NCBI GenBank assembly: GCA_030152265.1
Contig: JASLHQ010000065.1
Coordinates: 1 to 16,568, forward strand
Reading direction: 5' to 3'
Source: Savagea sp.
GTDB taxonomy: Bacteria > Bacillota > Bacilli > Bacillales_A > Planococcaceae
DNA: 16,568 bases
Positions 7,194 to 13,751 of the stretch are shown here, piece by piece. Position numbers and translations under genes: made by a program. The notes below the pieces were generated by a model that was not told the DNA's origin, searched no databases, and was given only the letters and a program-made list of their open reading frames with translations. How positions within the stretch are numbered: position 1 is the first letter of the stretch; each line of letters starts with the position of its first letter.

Positions 7194-8441
7194 ATGAGTT
7201 CATTATTAATTAAAAATGCATCACAACTTGCTACATTAGCTTCAACAACTAAAGGACCGAGAAAGAAAGAACAAATGTCTGAATTAAATGTTATTGAAGA
7301 CGGAGCGGTATATATCGTAAATGGAATAATTGAAGCGATTGGATCATCGAAAGAGCTAGTTCCTAAATATGAAGCAGAAGCGGATGAAGTGGTAGATGCA
7401 ACAGATTGTCTTGTAACCCCAGGTTTAGTAGATGCGCACACTCACGTAGTGTTTGGTGGAAGCCGAGCGAATGAATTTGAGCGTCGTTTACAAGGAGCCA
7501 CCTATATGGAAATTATGAACGAAGGTGGAGGGATACACGCTACTACGAGAATGACACGTGAAGCGACAGAAGATGAGTTGTTCGAACAGACGAAGCGTCG
7601 ATTAGATTCATTTTTAACTCACGGTGTAACGACTGTTGAAAGTAAAAGTGGATATGGAATGAACTGGGAAACAGAATTAAAGCAGTTACGCGTTATGCAA
7701 CGTTTACAAAAAGAGCACCCAATTGATTTAGTTCCTACATTTATGGGAGCTCATGCAGTTCCAGAAGAATATAAAGGAAAAGAAGACGAGTTTGTAGAAC
7801 ATATTATTAATGATATGTTGCCAGTTGTAGCAGAAGAAAAATTAGCAAAATTTAATGATGTATTTTGTGAGAAAGGTGTATTTACTCCTGAGCAATCAGA
7901 AAGAATTTTAGAAGCAGGAAAAGAGTATGGATTGATCCCTAAAATACACGCAGATGAAATTGAGTCATACGGAGGAGCAGAATTAGCTGCGAAAGTGAAA
8001 GCAATTTCGGCTGAACATTTATTGAAAGCTTCAGATCAAGGAATTAAAGATATGGCAGAAGCAGGGGTCATTGCATGTTTATTACCAGCTACTGCATTAT
8101 TCCTTAGAGAAGAAGCGGCAGAAGGGCGAAAGATGATTGACGAAGGAGTAGCAGTAGCAATTTCAACTGATAATAATCCTGGCTCATCACCTACAACTTC
8201 AATGCCTTTAGTTATGAATTTAGCATGTATTACAATGCGACTCACTCCAGCAGAAGCTCTTACTGCAGCAACATATAACGGTGCTTGCGCAATCGGTATG
8301 GAAGATGAGGTAGGATCATTAGAAGTTGGTAAAAAAGGAGACATCGTCATGTGGGATGTCGCGACTTATCAAGAACTTCAATATTTATTCGGAGTTAACC
8401 ATGTTGTTTCAGTATGGAAAGAAGGCAATCAAATTGTCTAG
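7194..8441 (+). CDS. hutI: Imidazolonepropionase
   Basis: A 415-residue amidohydrolase-superfamily enzyme, the usual length, that opens the ring of 4-imidazolone-5-propanoate to N-formimidoyl-L-glutamate; cytoplasmic, one metal ion. Metal and catalytic residues are all visible: His82 and His84 in VDAHTHVVFGGSR, His187 in FMGAHAVP, His252 in KIHADEI, His275 in SAEH, and Asp326 in STDNNPGSSP. ERRLQGATYMEIMNEGGGI and ESKSGYGM are further family signatures. ATG 7194 follows AAAAAGGAG at 9 bases; the frame stays open upstream to 7065, but that part overlaps the regulator gene and has no ribosome binding site. It is 16 bases from the regulator and overlaps hutG, so translation of the two is probably coupled. 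Confidence 0.97.
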   Translation: MSSLLIKNASQLATLASTTKGPRKKEQMSELNVIEDGAVYIVNGIIEAIGSSKELVPKYEAEADEVVDATDCLVTPGLVDAHTHVVFGGSRANEFERRLQGATYMEIMNEGGGIHATTRMTREATEDELFEQTKRRLDSFLTHGVTTVESKSGYGMNWETELKQLRVMQRLQKEHPIDLVPTFMGAHAVPEEYKGKEDEFVEHIINDMLPVVAEEKLAKFNDVFCEKGVFTPEQSERILEAGKEYGLIPKIHADEIESYGGAELAAKVKAISAEHLLKASDQGIKDMAEAGVIACLLPATALFLREEAAEGRKMIDEGVAVAISTDNNPGSSPTTSMPLVMNLACITMRLTPAEALTAATYNGACAIGMEDEVGSLEVGKKGDIVMWDVATYQELQYLFGVNHVVSVWKEGNQIV

Positions 8442-9390
8442 TAATGAAAGAGAACGAGTAGTAGGCACTCAAATGTTTCAGTGGAGCGGGAGAGTTGATT
8501 CTGAGACGGATCCTTCTACTTTTCGATATCATCAAGTAGTGAATGAGCCACGTCAAAATAAATTTGTTCGCTTAATCGGTTTTGCAAGTGAAGAAGGAGT
8601 TCGTCGCAATAGCGGTCGCCTCGGTGCTAAACAAGCACCAAAATTTGTCCGAGAACAATTATCGAGTATACCGTGGACATTGTCATCTGAAGTATCGATA
8701 GAAGATGCAGGGGATATCGAAATACAAGGTAATGATTTAGAAGGCGGATATGTAAAATTAAAACAAGCTGTTTCTGAAACGTTACAACAAGAAGGACTCG
8801 CTATTGTAATCGGTGGAGGACATGAAACAACATACGGAAATTATTTAGGGGTACGTGAAGCGTTAGGTGAAGACGTAAAGCTAGGTATCATCAATATCGA
8901 TGCGCATTACGATATGCGTCCATATGATCAACAAGTCTCTTCAGGAACGATGTTTTTGCAAATTCAAGACGAAGATCCAAATGCTTCTTATTGTGTTTTA
9001 GGTATTCAACCTTTTGGAAACACGACATCGTTACATAATGTAGCGAAAGATTACGATGTAACTGTAATGGAAGCGGCAGAAGTAACGATGTCTAATTGGG
9101 AGAAGATTAAAAGACAATTACAAGAGTTTATGAATATGCAAGACGCAGTGTACTTGACACTTTGTGTTGATGTTTTAAATACAGCTTATGCCCCAGGGGT
9201 AAGTGCTACAACACCTTTAGGGATAGATCCATTTATTACGAATAAAATAATTGAATATGTCATGCAACATGATAAAGCAGTATCTTTTGATATATGCGAA
9301 ATAAACCCTACGTATGACCGGGACAACCAGACGGCAAAATTAGGAGCTTATTTTATAAATCAAGCGATTGTTGCACGAATGAATTCATAA
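8434..9390 (+). CDS. hutG: Formimidoylglutamase (arginase/agmatinase family)
   Basis: A 318-residue Mn2+ hydrolase that splits N-formimidoyl-L-glutamate into L-glutamate and formamide, the last step of this branch of the pathway. Metal-site motifs are GGGHETTYGN (His130) and NIDAHYDMRPYD (Asp156, His158, Asp160). The next metal motif, normally DxD, reads LTLCVDVLNTAYAPGVSA, so Cys244 (TGT, 9163-9165) stands where the first Asp is expected and Asp246 is kept. WSGRVDSETDP and GRLGAKQAP are typical HutG segments. The start is uncertain. TTG 8434 overlaps the hutI stop, follows AGAAGG by 8 bases and gives the family length. ATG 8473 would leave only three residues before WSGRVD and has a poor site. 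ATG 8401 has GGAG 6 bases upstream but overlaps hutI by 41 bases. Last gene of the operon, followed by a hairpin. Confidence 0.93.
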   Translation: MSSNERERVVGTQMFQWSGRVDSETDPSTFRYHQVVNEPRQNKFVRLIGFASEEGVRRNSGRLGAKQAPKFVREQLSSIPWTLSSEVSIEDAGDIEIQGNDLEGGYVKLKQAVSETLQQEGLAIVIGGGHETTYGNYLGVREALGEDVKLGIINIDAHYDMRPYDQQVSSGTMFLQIQDEDPNASYCVLGIQPFGNTTSLHNVAKDYDVTVMEAAEVTMSNWEKIKRQLQEFMNMQDAVYLTLCVDVLNTAYAPGVSATTPLGIDPFITNKIIEYVMQHDKAVSFDICEINPTYDRDNQTAKLGAYFINQAIVARMNS

Positions 9391-9408
9391 TTGAATACAA
9401 CTTATGGC

Positions 9409-9446
9409 AAATACCGAACTGTCTTCATACTAGTTCGGTATTTATT
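9409..9446 (+). terminator. Terminator of the hut cluster
   Basis: A perfect 12-bp stem, AAATACCGAACT (9409-9420) with AGTTCGGTATTT (9432-9443), encloses an 11-base loop; the T-rich end is TTTATTAT. It lies 18 bases after the hutG stop. Because A residues precede the left arm on the - strand side, it could work in both directions. Confidence 0.75.
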
Positions 9447-9466
9447 ATGTGCAAAACGAATATATA

Positions 9467-9497
9467 AATTGAAAAATATAAACATATTTTTTCAATT
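9467..9497. repeat. AT-rich imperfect inverted repeat
   Basis: The left arm AATTGAAAAATAT (9467-9479) pairs with ATATTTTTTCAATT (9484-9497), with one bulged base and a four-base loop. There is no GC core and no T run after it, so it is not a classical terminator. It may be a cruciform or a protein site; role unknown. Confidence 0.4.
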
Positions 9498-9625
9498 AAA
9501 TTCAAGTATTCTCAAAGAAAGTTTAGCGCATGAACATTTTGTGACATTCCTGTTTCTTTAGAATAGTCAATCGTAACCTTTGAATTAAAAAAGCATTGTA
9601 AAATAGATCACGTTTACTTAGGGTA

Positions 9626-9644
9626 TCACTTGACAATGAAGTGA
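9626..9644. promoter_or_regulatory. Inverted repeat over the P1 -35 box, candidate operator
   Basis: TCACTT (9626-9631), seven bases, AAGTGA (9639-9644) form a perfect 6-bp dyad that covers the -35 hexamer. A second short palindrome GAGTACTC (9643-9650) overlaps its end in the promoter spacer. The position is right for repression of P1; the cognate protein is unknown. Confidence 0.45.
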
Positions 9645-9660
9645 GTACTCTCTATATAAT
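9630..9660 (+). promoter_or_regulatory. Sigma-A promoter P1 upstream of ahpC
   Basis: A perfect -35 TTGACA (9630-9635) is followed by TATATAAT. The -10 can be read as TATATA (9653-9658, 17-base spacer) or TATAAT (9655-9660, 19-base spacer). Transcription would start near 9667, about 150 bases before ahpC, giving a long leader through the 9712-9730 hairpin and across P2. Confidence 0.7.
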
Positions 9661-9711
9661 AGAAGTGTAATAGATTATGAATGGATCTTCTTTCTAAGTT
9701 ATTTACAAAAG

Positions 9712-9730
9712 ACTAAAAAGACGTTTTAGT
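9712..9730 (+). other. Leader hairpin between P1 and P2
   Basis: ACTAAAA (9712-9718) and TTTTAGT (9724-9730) pair around AGACG. It would form only in RNA from P1. No T run follows directly, so termination is unlikely; it may affect leader stability. Confidence 0.4.
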
Positions 9731-9736
9731 TATCAC

Positions 9737-9765
9737 TTGTCTTTTGGAATGACATAGTATATAAT
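9737..9765 (+). promoter_or_regulatory. Sigma-A promoter P2 of ahpCF
   Basis: -35 TTGTCT (9737-9742, 4 of 6), 17-base spacer, perfect -10 TATAAT (9760-9765). The start would be near 9772, about 45 bases before the ahpC ATG. Its -10 overlaps the PerR box, as expected for a PerR-repressed gene. Confidence 0.75.
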
Positions 9766-9776
9766 AATAATTATAA
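9762..9776. promoter_or_regulatory. PerR box of ahpC
   Basis: TAATAATAATTATAA differs from the Bacillus PerR consensus TTATAATnATTATAA only at the second base. It overlaps the -10 of P2 and the predicted start, so metal-bound PerR would block transcription until oxidised by peroxide. Fur and Zur boxes have related sequences, but the ahpC context favours PerR. Confidence 0.78.
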
Positions 9777-9816
9777 AGAAGAAATCATTCTAAATTATTG
9801 AAGGAGGAATTTGATT

Positions 9817-10380
9817 ATGTCATTAATCGGCAAACAAGTAGAGCCTTTCTCATTACAGGCTTTCAAAAATGGTGAATTTTTAACAGTAACAGAAGAGAAC
9901 TTTAAAGGAAACTGGACGGTACTTTGCTTCTACCCAGCGGACTTCACTTTCGTATGTCCAACAGAATTAGAAGACTTACAAGAACAGTACGAAACTTTAA
10001 AAGGTATGGACGTTGAAATTTACTCATGTTCATCAGATACTCACTTCACACATAAAGCATGGCACGACCACTCAGAAGCGATCGGTAAACTCGAATACGC
10101 AATGATCGGTGACCCAGCTCACAAATTAATTAACCAGTTCGACGTTTTAGATGAAGAAGATGGTCTTGCACAACGCGGAACATTCATCATCGACCCAGAC
10201 GGTGTTATCCAAATGATGGAAATTAACGCAGGTGGAATCGGACGTGACGCGAGCGCGTTAATCGACAAAATTAAAGCAGCACAATACGTGCGCACAAACC
10301 CAGGTGAAGTTTGCCCGGCAAAATGGAAAGAAGACGGTAAAACGTTAAAACCAAGCCTTGACTTAGTTGGTAAAATTTAA
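9817..10380 (+). CDS. ahpC: Alkyl hydroperoxide reductase subunit C (2-Cys peroxiredoxin)
   Basis: A 187-residue typical 2-Cys peroxiredoxin of the AhpC/Prx1 type that reduces hydrogen peroxide, organic peroxides and peroxynitrite in the cytoplasm. The peroxidatic Cys47 is in FYPADFTFVCPTEL and the resolving Cys166 in NPGEVCPAKW; DTHFTHKAWH and GTFIIDPDGVIQ are family segments. Length and both Cys positions match the family. ATG 9817 has GGAGG 9 bases upstream; an in-frame TTG at 9811 is too close to that site. Expressed from P2 with PerR control and perhaps P1. The next gene encodes its dedicated reductase, 14 bases away, and the ahpC stop codon runs directly into the ahpF ribosome binding site. 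Confidence 0.98.
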   Translation: MSLIGKQVEPFSLQAFKNGEFLTVTEENFKGNWTVLCFYPADFTFVCPTELEDLQEQYETLKGMDVEIYSCSSDTHFTHKAWHDHSEAIGKLEYAMIGDPAHKLINQFDVLDEEDGLAQRGTFIIDPDGVIQMMEINAGGIGRDASALIDKIKAAQYVRTNPGEVCPAKWKEDGKTLKPSLDLVGKI

Positions 10381-10394
10381 GGAGGCCATACAAT

Positions 10395-11924
10395 ATGTTA
10401 GATGCAGACATTAAAGCGCAATTAGCTCAGTATTTAGAGCTAATGGAAGGCGAGGTCACTTTACAAGTAAGCCTCGACGAATCAGATTCTTCTAACGACA
10501 TGAAACAATTCGTTGAAGAACTCGAAAGCATGTCTCCTAACATTAAACTAGAGCGTACGCAATTAGAGCGTACGCCTAGTTTTAGTGTTAACAAAACAGG
10601 AGAAAACACAGGGATCGTATTCGCAGGGATTCCGTTAGGCGAAGAGTTCACATCACTCGTGCTCGCATTACTTCAAGTGAGCGGTCGCGCTCCAAAAGTA
10701 GACGAAGCCGTGATGCAACAAGTGAAAAATATTGAAGATACACTTCAATTTGAAACGTACGTTAGCTTATCATGTCATAACTGTCCAGACGTCGTCCAAG
10801 CGTTAAACATTATGAGTGTATTAAACCCAAATATTTCACATACGATGATCGACGGTGCGACATTTAAGCAAGAAGTAGAAGAAAAAGAAATTATGGCAGT
10901 ACCAGCTGTCTTTTTAAACGGTGAATTTTTCGGAAGCGGTCGTATGACACTCGAAGAAATTCTCGTGAAACTTGGAAATGAAGTAGACCCAGCAGAAATT
11001 AATGCGAAAGATCCATTCGACGTACTCGTCGTCGGTGGCGGTCCAGCAGGAGCGAGTGCAGCGATTTATGCAGCGCGTAAAGGGCTCCGTACAGGAATTG
11101 TCGCAGAACGTTTCGGCGGTCAAGTGCTCGATACGTTAAGCATCGAAAACTTCATCAGTGTGAAGAAAACAGAAGGACCACAACTCGCAGCGAATCTTGA
11201 AGAGCACGTGAAAGAATACAATGTAGATATTATGAATACATTGAAAGCGAGCGAATTGAAAAAGACGGATGATTTCATTGAAATCGGACTTTCTAACGGT
11301 GCGATGGTGAAAGGAAAATCAGTCGTACTCGCAACGGGTGCACGTTGGAGAAATGTCAATGTCCCTGGTGAAGCAGAGTTTAAAAACAAAGGTGTCGCAT
11401 ACTGTCCACACTGTGACGGCCCACTCTTTGAAGGTAAACGTGTCGCTGTTATCGGTGGAGGTAACTCAGGCGTTGAAGCAGCGATCGACTTAGCAGGAAT
11501 CGTTGAACATGTAACGGTATTAGAATTCGCAGATACGTTAAAAGCGGATGATGTGTTACAAGAACGTTTACGCAGCTTGCCGAACGTTGATGTTTTCACA
11601 AACGCACAAACGAAAGAAATTACAGGCGACGACAAAGTGAATGGCATTACGTACATCAATCGTGAAACAAATGAAGAACACCACGTTGAATTAGAAGGTG
11701 TCTTTGTTCAAATCGGTCTCGTTCCAAATACGGAATGGTTAGACGGTGTCGTAAATCGCAATCGCTTTGGTGAAATCGAAATTGAAAAGAACGGTGCTAC
11801 AAACGTACCTGGCGTATTTGCGGCAGGCGACTGTACAAATAGCGCGTACAAACAAATCATCATCTCGATGGGTGCAGGTGCAACAGCAGCACTAGGCGCA
11901 TTCGATCACTTAATTCGTAACTAA
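10395..11924 (+). CDS. ahpF: Alkyl hydroperoxide reductase subunit F
   Basis: A 509-residue flavoprotein disulfide reductase that carries electrons from NADH to AhpC. The N-terminal tandem thioredoxin-like domain (about 1-195) carries redox pair Cys127/Cys130 (SCHNC). The FAD-binding GGGPAGA is at 214-220. The thioredoxin-reductase-type active site Cys337/Cys340 is in YCPHCDG. The NAD(P)H-binding GGGNSG is at 354-359, and the C-terminal FAD motif is VFAAGDCTNS. All redox centres are intact and the length is normal. GGAGG (10381-10385) lies 9 bases before the ATG. Its codon use resembles that of ahpC, as in a well-expressed operon. A strong terminator follows. Confidence 0.98.
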   Translation: MLDADIKAQLAQYLELMEGEVTLQVSLDESDSSNDMKQFVEELESMSPNIKLERTQLERTPSFSVNKTGENTGIVFAGIPLGEEFTSLVLALLQVSGRAPKVDEAVMQQVKNIEDTLQFETYVSLSCHNCPDVVQALNIMSVLNPNISHTMIDGATFKQEVEEKEIMAVPAVFLNGEFFGSGRMTLEEILVKLGNEVDPAEINAKDPFDVLVVGGGPAGASAAIYAARKGLRTGIVAERFGGQVLDTLSIENFISVKKTEGPQLAANLEEHVKEYNVDIMNTLKASELKKTDDFIEIGLSNGAMVKGKSVVLATGARWRNVNVPGEAEFKNKGVAYCPHCDGPLFEGKRVAVIGGGNSGVEAAIDLAGIVEHVTVLEFADTLKADDVLQERLRSLPNVDVFTNAQTKEITGDDKVNGITYINRETNEEHHVELEGVFVQIGLVPNTEWLDGVVNRNRFGEIEIEKNGATNVPGVFAAGDCTNSAYKQIIISMGAGATAALGAFDHLIRN

Positions 11925-11937
11925 ATATCAATTATGT

Positions 11938-11969
11938 AATCTCTCATTTTTATAAATGAGGGATTTTTT
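11938..11969 (+). terminator. ahpCF terminator
   Basis: A 12-bp stem with one G-U, AATCTCTCATTT (11938-11949) with AAATGAGGGATT (11954-11965), has a four-base loop and runs into six T (11964-11969). This is a classical Rho-independent terminator 13 bases after ahpF. On the opposite strand no T run follows, so it serves the small - strand gene poorly. Confidence 0.88.
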
Positions 11970-11981
11970 GTTGTTGTAAAT

Positions 11982-12158
11982 TTAATGTTTTTTCCAAAAT
12001 TGTATCTTTTGCAATCGTTTTTTCTTTTTACAAGAAGAACATCGTGAGTGATGAACTAGTTTTAAATCTTCTGGCGTTCTCGCATCTCCTAACCAGACGA
12101 AACGAATAAAAGTATGACATTCACAGCAGTGAATCGGTAACTTTTGCATGATTGGCAT
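11982..12158 (-). CDS. Small zinc-ribbon-like protein of unknown function
   Basis: 58 residues, the only - strand gene supported. It starts MPIMQKLPIH and carries two Cys pairs, CxxC at 11-14 (in CCECH) and CxxC at 40-43 (CSSC), 25 residues apart, the layout of a small four-Cys zinc ribbon. The C-terminal third is strongly basic (KKKKRLQKIQFWKKH), which suggests nucleic-acid contact (inference). The start at 12158 is fixed by AAAAAAGGAGAGG, whose GGAG lies 9 bases before the ATG. An in-frame ATG at 12200 is upstream of that site. It is convergent with ahpF and divergent from the symporter gene. I do not recognise the family by name. Confidence 0.72.
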   Translation of the reverse strand: MPIMQKLPIHCCECHTFIRFVWLGDARTPEDLKLVHHSRCSSCKKKKRLQKIQFWKKH

Positions 12159-12195
12159 ATGTATCCTCTCCTTTTTTACTAAGCATATCTTATGA

Positions 12196-12224
12196 TTCAT
12201 ACATGATTATGTCCCATGTGTAAA
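12196..12224 (-). promoter_or_regulatory. Possible promoter of the small - strand gene
   Basis: On the - strand, TTTACA (12219-12224 on + coordinates), a 17-base spacer and TATGAA (12196-12201). Both hexamers are imperfect. Transcription would begin about 30 bases upstream of the start codon. Confidence 0.35.
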
Positions 12225-12264
12225 AAATAAAAGTTCATTTTTATATTTATATTGAAATAAAGGA

Positions 12265-12293
12265 TTGCACTTTTTCTGAACGTATGATATTGT
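12265..12293 (+). promoter_or_regulatory. Possible promoter of the symporter-amidohydrolase operon
   Basis: TTGCAC (12265-12270), a 17-base spacer and TATTGT (12288-12293). Matches are weak (3 and 4 of 6), which would suit an activator-dependent promoter, but the AT-rich sequence makes chance matches common. Confidence 0.3.
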
Positions 12294-12319
12294 TTGATTA
12301 ATTAATTTAGGAATAATAA

Positions 12320-12332
12320 AAGACAATGTCTT
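12320..12332. promoter_or_regulatory. Palindrome before the symporter gene, candidate operator
   Basis: AAGACA and TGTCTT are perfect inverted arms around a single central A, between the likely promoter and the GAGG site (12337-12340). The position fits a repressor site or a short leader structure; no known regulator consensus is recognised. Confidence 0.4.
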
Positions 12333-12347
12333 AAAAGAGGTGAAGAG

Positions 12348-13751
12348 TTGGATTCAGTTGCTTTGAAGTATATGTTAGAACAGTTATTTTTTACATTTAT
12401 TTTCATTAGTGCATTATTACTCATCGGTACGTTATTACGTGCAAAAGTGAAAGCGTTTCAAAAATTATTTTTACCAGCTTCTGTGATTGGAGGTTTCATC
12501 GGTTTATTACTCGGTCCAATCGTATTAAAACAGTATGCGATCCTTCCGATTCGTGAAGATTGGATTACAATCGCTTCTATTTTGCCTGGCTTACTCATTA
12601 TTCCCGTTGTCGCTTCTGTACCGCTCGGTTTAAAAAAGACGCAAAAGAGAATAGGTGAGAAGCAAGGTTCTAAACCGATTTACACATTTTTGCTTATTTT
12701 AGTTATCATCGGGGGACTTCAAAACTTATTTAGTTTATTAGTAGCGTTTTTATTTAGAAAAACTTCATTGCCTGATTTGTATCCGACATTTGGTACAGAA
12801 GTATCTGCTGGTTTTACAGGTGGACATGGCACGGCAGGAGTTGTCGGTAGTTTATTGCAGTCGATGGATCAACCGTATTGGAATACAGCTCAAGGGGTCA
12901 CGACTACGACAGCAACGGTCGGGTTGATTGGTGGATTGCTACTCGGAATCTTTTTAATTAATATCGCAGCAAGAAAAGGATACACCGAATTTATTCAAGC
13001 AAGTGATCGCACATCTTTAACATTAAATACAGGAATTTTAAAAACAGAGGAAGAGCGAACATCAGCAGGTGTAGAGACGACAGATGCTTCGTCTATCGAT
13101 AGTTACGGTTTTCATTTATCCCTCATATTAGTCGTGAGCGGTCTCGCATTCGTTGTAACCGCTTTATTGAAAGCTGCTCAAATTCCATTACTCAGTTTAA
13201 TTCCAGAGTGGGCGTATGCCATTATTTTAATGTATATCGTTTGGGGTATGATGCAAAAGATGAAGTTAGACCATCTTGTCGATTCTACAACGAAATCAAA
13301 AATTGCTTCTGTGTTTACAGAATTTGCTATTGTCGCAGCGATTATTAGTTTACCAGTAGAAGCGTTATTTACTTATTTATTACCGCTACTCATCATGGTA
13401 TTTGGCACATTATTATTAACAGTCGTTACTGTTTTATACGTATCTAAAAAGTATTTCGATACGTATTGGTTTGAAAAAAGCATGGCAATACTCGGAACGT
13501 GTACAGGTGTATTTTTAACAGGGATTTTACTTTTAAAAATGGTCGATCCGAAATTAAAGTCACCCGTATTGAACGATTATTCGATTGCATATTCGATGAA
13601 TAGTGTCATCGGGTTCATTTTATTCCCGTTATCATTCGGATTGTTAGTGAACTCAGGTGTCGGTATCGGAATAGCCTTTTATGCAATTTTACTTGTAGTC
13701 ACTGTGACATTGTTATTATTTTCAAAAAGAAAACAAGAGAGGACGATTTAA
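12348..13751 (+). CDS. GltS-type sodium/glutamate symporter family transporter
   Basis: A 467-residue integral membrane protein with roughly ten or more hydrophobic segments in two halves. The ESS-family hallmark GFTGGHGTAG is at 155-164, and the C-terminal half contains GTCTGVFLTGILLLKMVDP (383-401), the second family signature. The hydrophilic loop at about 208-255 separates the halves. The family imports glutamate or related acids with Na+. It is longer than classical GltS (about 400 residues) and diverged, so the substrate could be another acid or a glutamate conjugate. The start is TTG 12348 with GAGG 7 bases upstream; the next ATG (12372) has no site. The stop codon abuts the ATG of the amidohydrolase, so translation is likely coupled and the two probably share a substrate. 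No signal peptide beyond the first membrane segment. Confidence 0.87.
   Translation: MDSVALKYMLEQLFFTFIFISALLLIGTLLRAKVKAFQKLFLPASVIGGFIGLLLGPIVLKQYAILPIREDWITIASILPGLLIIPVVASVPLGLKKTQKRIGEKQGSKPIYTFLLILVIIGGLQNLFSLLVAFLFRKTSLPDLYPTFGTEVSAGFTGGHGTAGVVGSLLQSMDQPYWNTAQGVTTTTATVGLIGGLLLGIFLINIAARKGYTEFIQASDRTSLTLNTGILKTEEERTSAGVETTDASSIDSYGFHLSLILVVSGLAFVVTALLKAAQIPLLSLIPEWAYAIILMYIVWGMMQKMKLDHLVDSTTKSKIASVFTEFAIVAAIISLPVEALFTYLLPLLIMVFGTLLLTVVTVLYVSKKYFDTYWFEKSMAILGTCTGVFLTGILLLKMVDPKLKSPVLNDYSIAYSMNSVIGFILFPLSFGLLVNSGVGIGIAFYAILLVVTVTLLLFSKRKQERTI

Larger units (their letters stand above)
9391..9816. other. 426-base intergenic region: hut terminator, AT-rich hairpin, two tandem promoters, PerR box
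   Basis: No credible gene is present. From left to right it holds the hut terminator, an AT-rich imperfect hairpin (9467-9497), about 125 bases with nothing recognised (9498-9622), promoter P1 with an overlapping inverted repeat, a small leader hairpin (9712-9730), promoter P2 with the PerR box, and the ahpC ribosome binding site AAGGAGGAAT (9801-9810). A six-codon ATG frame near 9677 lacks a ribosome binding site and is not called. Confidence 0.8.

Noticed and set aside
9467..9497. AT-rich hairpin as a second hut terminator
   Set aside because: No GC core and no T run after the stem; kept only as an inverted repeat.
9613..9626. GTTTAC and GGGTAT as a sigma-B promoter
   Set aside because: The two boxes are only three bases apart; sigma-B needs about 12-15.
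9677..9697. Six-codon leader peptide between the two ahpC promoters
   Set aside because: No ribosome binding site and no informative residues; too short to support.
10548..10576. Repeated TAGAGCGTACGC within ahpF (residues LERTQLERT) as a tandem duplication
   Set aside because: From memory, AhpF homologues appear to have about the same length here, so it looks like local sequence similarity and not an inserted repeat.
11120..11659. 179-codon - strand frame inside ahpF
   Set aside because: Serine/threonine/phenylalanine-rich translation typical of an antisense shadow of a well-expressed gene.
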